A stretch of DNA of 8,480 bases from Rhodoferax sp. (GTDB lineage Bacteria; Pseudomonadota; Gammaproteobacteria; Burkholderiales; Burkholderiaceae_C). The position numbers were made by a program, and so were the translations under genes. Shown here one piece after another: positions 5,837 to 8,480 of this stretch (within the stretch, counting starts at the first letter, position 1; every line of letters starts with the position of its first letter). The stretch lies in the NCBI GenBank assembly GCA_029946045.1, contig JAQSDS010000023.1:1-8480 (forward strand), given 5' to 3'. Under the pieces are notes generated by a model. It was not told where the DNA came from. It saw only the letters and a program-made list of their open reading frames with translations, and made no database searches.

Positions 5837-6841
5837 ATGCTTCGTTTTTTTCTAACGCGTTTCAGCCTGATCATTCCCACCTTCATCGGTATGACGCTGG
5901 TCGCGTTTTTTCTGATCCGCATGGTGCCGGGCGACCCCATTGAAACCCTGGCTGGCGAGCGCGGCATCGACCCGCAACGCCATGCCGAGTTACTCAAGGC
6001 CTATGGCCTGGACCGTCCGGTGATGGTGCAATATGGCATTTACATTGGCCGCGTGCTGCAGGGCGACCTGGGCAAGTCCATCATCACCCACGAGCCTGTG
6101 CTCAATGAATTCATCGCGCTGTTTCCAGCCACCATAGAACTGGCGGTTTGTGCCATTTTGTTCGCGCTGATCATCGGTATCCCGGCAGGCATTCTGGCAG
6201 CAGTCAAGCGCAACACCATTTTGGACCATGGTGTCATGGGGGTGTCGCTGACTGGCTACTCGATGCCGATTTTCTGGTGGGGCCTGCTGCTGATTTTGCT
6301 GTTCTCGGTGCAGCTCGACCTGACCCCGGTATCCGGCCGCATTGCTGTGCAATATTTCATTGAGCCCGTGACCGGTTTCCTGCTGATCGACACCTGGCTG
6401 GCTGGCGACATGGACGCCTTCTGGTCGGCTGCCACACACCTGATTTTGCCAACCATTGTGCTTGGTACCAACCCGCTCGCCGTCATCGCGCGCATGACCC
6501 GCTCGGCCATGCTGGAAGTGCTGGGCGAAGACTACATTCGCACTGCGCGTGCCAAGGGCCTGTCGAACTTTCGGGTCGTGACGCTGCACGCGCTGCGCAA
6601 TGCGCTGATCCCGGTGATCACGGTCATTGGCCTGCAGGTCGGCGTGCTGTTTACCGGTGCCATCCTGACCGAGACCATCTTTTCCTGGCCGGGCGTGGGC
6701 AAATGGATGATCGAAGCCATTGGCCGGCGTGACTACCCGGTACTGCAAGGTGGCATGCTGTTGCTGGGTGGCATGGTCATGATCGTCAACCTGTTGGTGG
6801 ACGTGACCTACGGCATCATCAACCCACGCATCCGGCATTGA
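5837..6841 (+). CDS. ABC transporter permease, DppB/OppB type (dipeptide/oligopeptide importer)
   Basis: The 334-aa inner-membrane protein has the family N-terminus LRFFLTRFSLIIPTFIGMTL followed by VPGDP, the conserved LQGDLGKSI stretch in the first periplasmic region, and about six hydrophobic spans. The cytoplasmic EAA loop for ATPase coupling lies around residues 233-262 (TARAKGLSNFRVVTLHALRNAL), and the usual tail ends YGIINPRIR. The length is normal for DppB. ATG 5837 is chosen over TTG 5831 because family proteins start MLRF; neither has a clear Shine-Dalgarno site. The gene starts 38 bp after the SWIB terminator, leaving little room for a promoter. It forms the transmembrane channel with the next gene product. 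The substrate class (dipeptide, oligopeptide, glutathione, nickel) cannot be told from the permease alone. Confidence 0.93.
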   Translation: MLRFFLTRFSLIIPTFIGMTLVAFFLIRMVPGDPIETLAGERGIDPQRHAELLKAYGLDRPVMVQYGIYIGRVLQGDLGKSIITHEPVLNEFIALFPATIELAVCAILFALIIGIPAGILAAVKRNTILDHGVMGVSLTGYSMPIFWWGLLLILLFSVQLDLTPVSGRIAVQYFIEPVTGFLLIDTWLAGDMDAFWSAATHLILPTIVLGTNPLAVIARMTRSAMLEVLGEDYIRTARAKGLSNFRVVTLHALRNALIPVITVIGLQVGVLFTGAILTETIFSWPGVGKWMIEAIGRRDYPVLQGGMLLLGGMVMIVNLLVDVTYGIINPRIRH

Positions 6842-6851
6842 AGGCACCACC

Positions 6852-7748
6852 ATGACCACGCTTGCCGACACCCCCGCCCTGATCGAACCGCCGCACCGCT
6901 TGCGCGAGTTCTGGGACTATTTTTCAAGCAACAAAGGCGCGGTCGCCGGCTTGGTCATTGTGCTGCTGGTGTTGCTGATGGCGGCCTTTGCACCCTGGAT
7001 CGCGCCCTACGCCCCCAACGACACCGACCCCAGCGTGTTCCTGACCCCACCCGCCTGGCAGCAGGGCGGCTCCAGCGCACACTGGCTGGGCACCGATGCC
7101 ATTGGCCGCGATATTTTGTCGCGCCTGATCCATGGTGCCCGCCTGTCGCTGGCGATTGGCCTGGCGGTGGTGGCACTGTCGGTGGTGATTGGTACGGTGC
7201 TGGGCCTCACGGCCGGCTATTTCCGCGGCATCTTCGAAGTCGCGGTGATGCGTTTGATGGACATCATTTTGACCCTGCCCAGCCTGCTGCTGGCGATTGT
7301 GATCGTGGCCATTCTGGGCCCCGGACTCATGAACGCCATGCTGGCCGTTGCCGTGGTGGTGTTGCCGCATTACGTGCGCATCACGCGCGCCGCCGTCATC
7401 ACCGAAATGAGCCGCGACTACGTGACCGCAGCCCGTATGAACGGCGCTGGCCACTTGCGACTGATGTTCAGCGAGGTGCTGCCCAACTGCACCGCGCCAC
7501 TCATCGTGCAGGCTTCGCTGGGCATTTCTTCGGCCATCCTGGACGCCGCCGCTTTAGGCTTTTTGGGCCTGGGTGCGCAACCACCGTCACCCGAGTGGGG
7601 CACCATGCTCGCCGACGCACGCGAATTTGTGCTGCGGGCCTGGTGGGTGGTGACCTTTCCCGGCCTGGCCATCCTGATCACCGTGCTGGCCTTCAACCTG
7701 TTGGGTGATGGCTTGCGTGACGCGTTTGACCCCAAGCTCAAACGCTAA
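6852..7748 (+). CDS. ABC transporter permease, DppC/OppC type
   Basis: The 298-aa inner-membrane protein starts at ATG 6852, with AAGG at 6840-6843 eight bases before it and 10 bp after the previous stop, so the two permeases are co-transcribed. It has a cytoplasmic N-terminal arm and the first membrane span (about 31-52). The periplasmic block HWLGTDAIGRDILSRLIHG is diagnostic of DppC/OppC. The EAA loop lies around residues 190-220 (VTAARMNGAGHLRLMFSEVLPN), and a late conserved block follows (ALGFLGLGAQPPSPEWG), ending in the usual LGDGLRDAFDPKL. It pairs with the DppB-type permease to form the channel. Confidence 0.94.
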   Translation: MTTLADTPALIEPPHRLREFWDYFSSNKGAVAGLVIVLLVLLMAAFAPWIAPYAPNDTDPSVFLTPPAWQQGGSSAHWLGTDAIGRDILSRLIHGARLSLAIGLAVVALSVVIGTVLGLTAGYFRGIFEVAVMRLMDIILTLPSLLLAIVIVAILGPGLMNAMLAVAVVVLPHYVRITRAAVITEMSRDYVTAARMNGAGHLRLMFSEVLPNCTAPLIVQASLGISSAILDAAALGFLGLGAQPPSPEWGTMLADAREFVLRAWWVVTFPGLAILITVLAFNLLGDGLRDAFDPKLKR

Positions 7749-7760
7749 CCGATACGTTTT

Positions 7761-8480
7761 ATGGCGCTCCTTGAAATAGAAAATCTCTCGGTCAGGTTTC
7801 CGTCCAAGACGGCCGTGATGCATGCCGTCGACGGCGTGTCCCTGTCGGTTGATGCTGGCGACGTGCTGGGCATCGTGGGCGAATCAGGCTCGGGTAAAAG
7901 TGTCACCATGATGGCGCTGATGGGCCTGGTGTCGTTCCCTGGCGTGGTCTCTGCCGACAAGTTACGCTTTGACGGCCATGACCTGCTGCAGCTGTCGGGC
8001 AGCGCGCGCGCCAAGCTCACCGGCAAAGACATTGCCATGATCTTCCAGGACCCAACCACCAGCCTGAACCCCTGTTTTACCGTCGGCTTTCAATTGGCTG
8101 AAACGCTCAAGCTGCATCTGGGGTTGGACGGCAAGGCGGCGCGCAAGCGCTCGATCGAACTGCTGGAGCAGGTGGGCATTCCGGCCCCTGAGAGCCGCCT
8201 GAACGTGTTCCCACACCAGATGTCAGGCGGCATGAACCAGCGTGTGATGATTGCCATGGCGATCTCGTGCAACCCAAAGCTGCTGATTGCCGACGAGCCC
8301 ACCACGGCGCTGGACGTCACGATCCAGGCGCAAATTCTCGACCTGCTGCGTACCCTGCAAAAGGACCTCAACATGGCGCTGGTGCTGATCACCCACAACA
8401 TGGGCGTGGTTTCGGAAATGGCACAGCGCGTGGCGGTGATGTATGCCGGACAAATCATGGAGACGCGCAGCGCACACGAT
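7761..8480 (+). CDS. ABC transporter ATP-binding protein, DppD/OppD type (3' partial)
   Basis: The frame opens at ATG 7761, 12 bp after the second permease, and runs to the window end without a stop (240 codons visible; family members are usually about 320-340, or over 500 when DppD and DppF are fused). Walker A is GESGSGKS (40-47), the Q-loop Gln96 is in FQDP, the signature is MSGGMNQR (154-161), Walker B is LLIADEP (174-180), the D-loop is ALD (183-185) and the switch His212 is in ITHN. All catalytic residues are present. It powers import by binding the cytoplasmic loops of the two permeases. No clear Shine-Dalgarno site precedes the ATG, so translation may be coupled to the upstream gene. 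Confidence 0.95.
   Translation, partial: MALLEIENLSVRFPSKTAVMHAVDGVSLSVDAGDVLGIVGESGSGKSVTMMALMGLVSFPGVVSADKLRFDGHDLLQLSGSARAKLTGKDIAMIFQDPTTSLNPCFTVGFQLAETLKLHLGLDGKAARKRSIELLEQVGIPAPESRLNVFPHQMSGGMNQRVMIAMAISCNPKLLIADEPTTALDVTIQAQILDLLRTLQKDLNMALVLITHNMGVVSEMAQRVAVMYAGQIMETRSAHD

Noticed and set aside
5179..5997. Long minus-strand frame (272 aa) across the SWIB gene
   Set aside because: It is a shadow of the Lys/Ala/Pro repeat, giving Phe/Gly/Cys-rich low complexity. It crosses the terminator and the start of the permease gene.
5990..6871. Long minus-strand frame (293 aa) opposite the first permease
   Set aside because: It is rich in His/Gln/Asp, as expected from the antisense of a hydrophobic membrane protein gene, and shows no domain.
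7740..7759. AAACG...CGTTT inverted repeat around the ATPase start
   Set aside because: It has only 5-bp arms with a 10-nt loop and overlaps a stop codon; a regulatory role is not supported.

Overview
The window reads as the chromosome of a GC-rich betaproteobacterium. Burkholderiales, probably Comamonadaceae of the Rhodoferax/Polaromonas type, is the best guess. The reasons are dense ATG/ATGA-coupled genes, a SWIB-domain protein with a Lys/Ala/Pro histone-H1-like tail, and an RraA-like protein of the type I associate with that group. This placement is inference from gene style, not from a database search.

Region 1 (1-4562) is a probable hydroxyproline/proline-type imino acid catabolic cluster on the + strand. 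It opens with a proline-racemase/4-hydroxyproline-epimerase family gene whose 5' end is cut off by the window edge. A 209-bp gap follows, carrying an inverted pair of REP-like hairpins (REPIN/BIME type). Next come three tightly coupled genes: a DAO-family FAD oxidoreductase, a small [2Fe-2S] protein and an FAD/NAD(P)-type oxidoreductase with a C-terminal BFD-like [2Fe-2S] domain. Together they match the architecture of heterotrimeric D-hydroxyproline dehydrogenase, opine oxidase and HCN synthase. The epimerase would convert the L-substrate to the D-epimer and the complex would oxidise it. A GntR/FCD-family regulator closes the block.

Region 2 (4559-5080, - strand) is an RraA-like/HMG-aldolase-family gene. 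It converges on the regulator gene, and the two stop codons overlap by 4 nt.

Region 3 (5081-5799) is a divergent intergenic region followed by the H1-like-tail/SWIB gene, which ends in a clear Rho-independent terminator.

Region 4 (5837-8480) is a dipeptide/oligopeptide (Dpp/Opp-type) ABC importer operon: two permeases and an ATPase that runs off the window end with no stop codon. No substrate-binding protein gene is seen next to it.

No tRNA, rRNA, CRISPR array or insertion sequence was found, and no gap longer than about 210 bp lacks a gene. The most unusual items are the Ser-for-Cys substitution in the racemase-family active site, the REP pair with compensatory stem changes, and the H1-SWIB fusion. 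I did not find a system that I could defend as wholly new.
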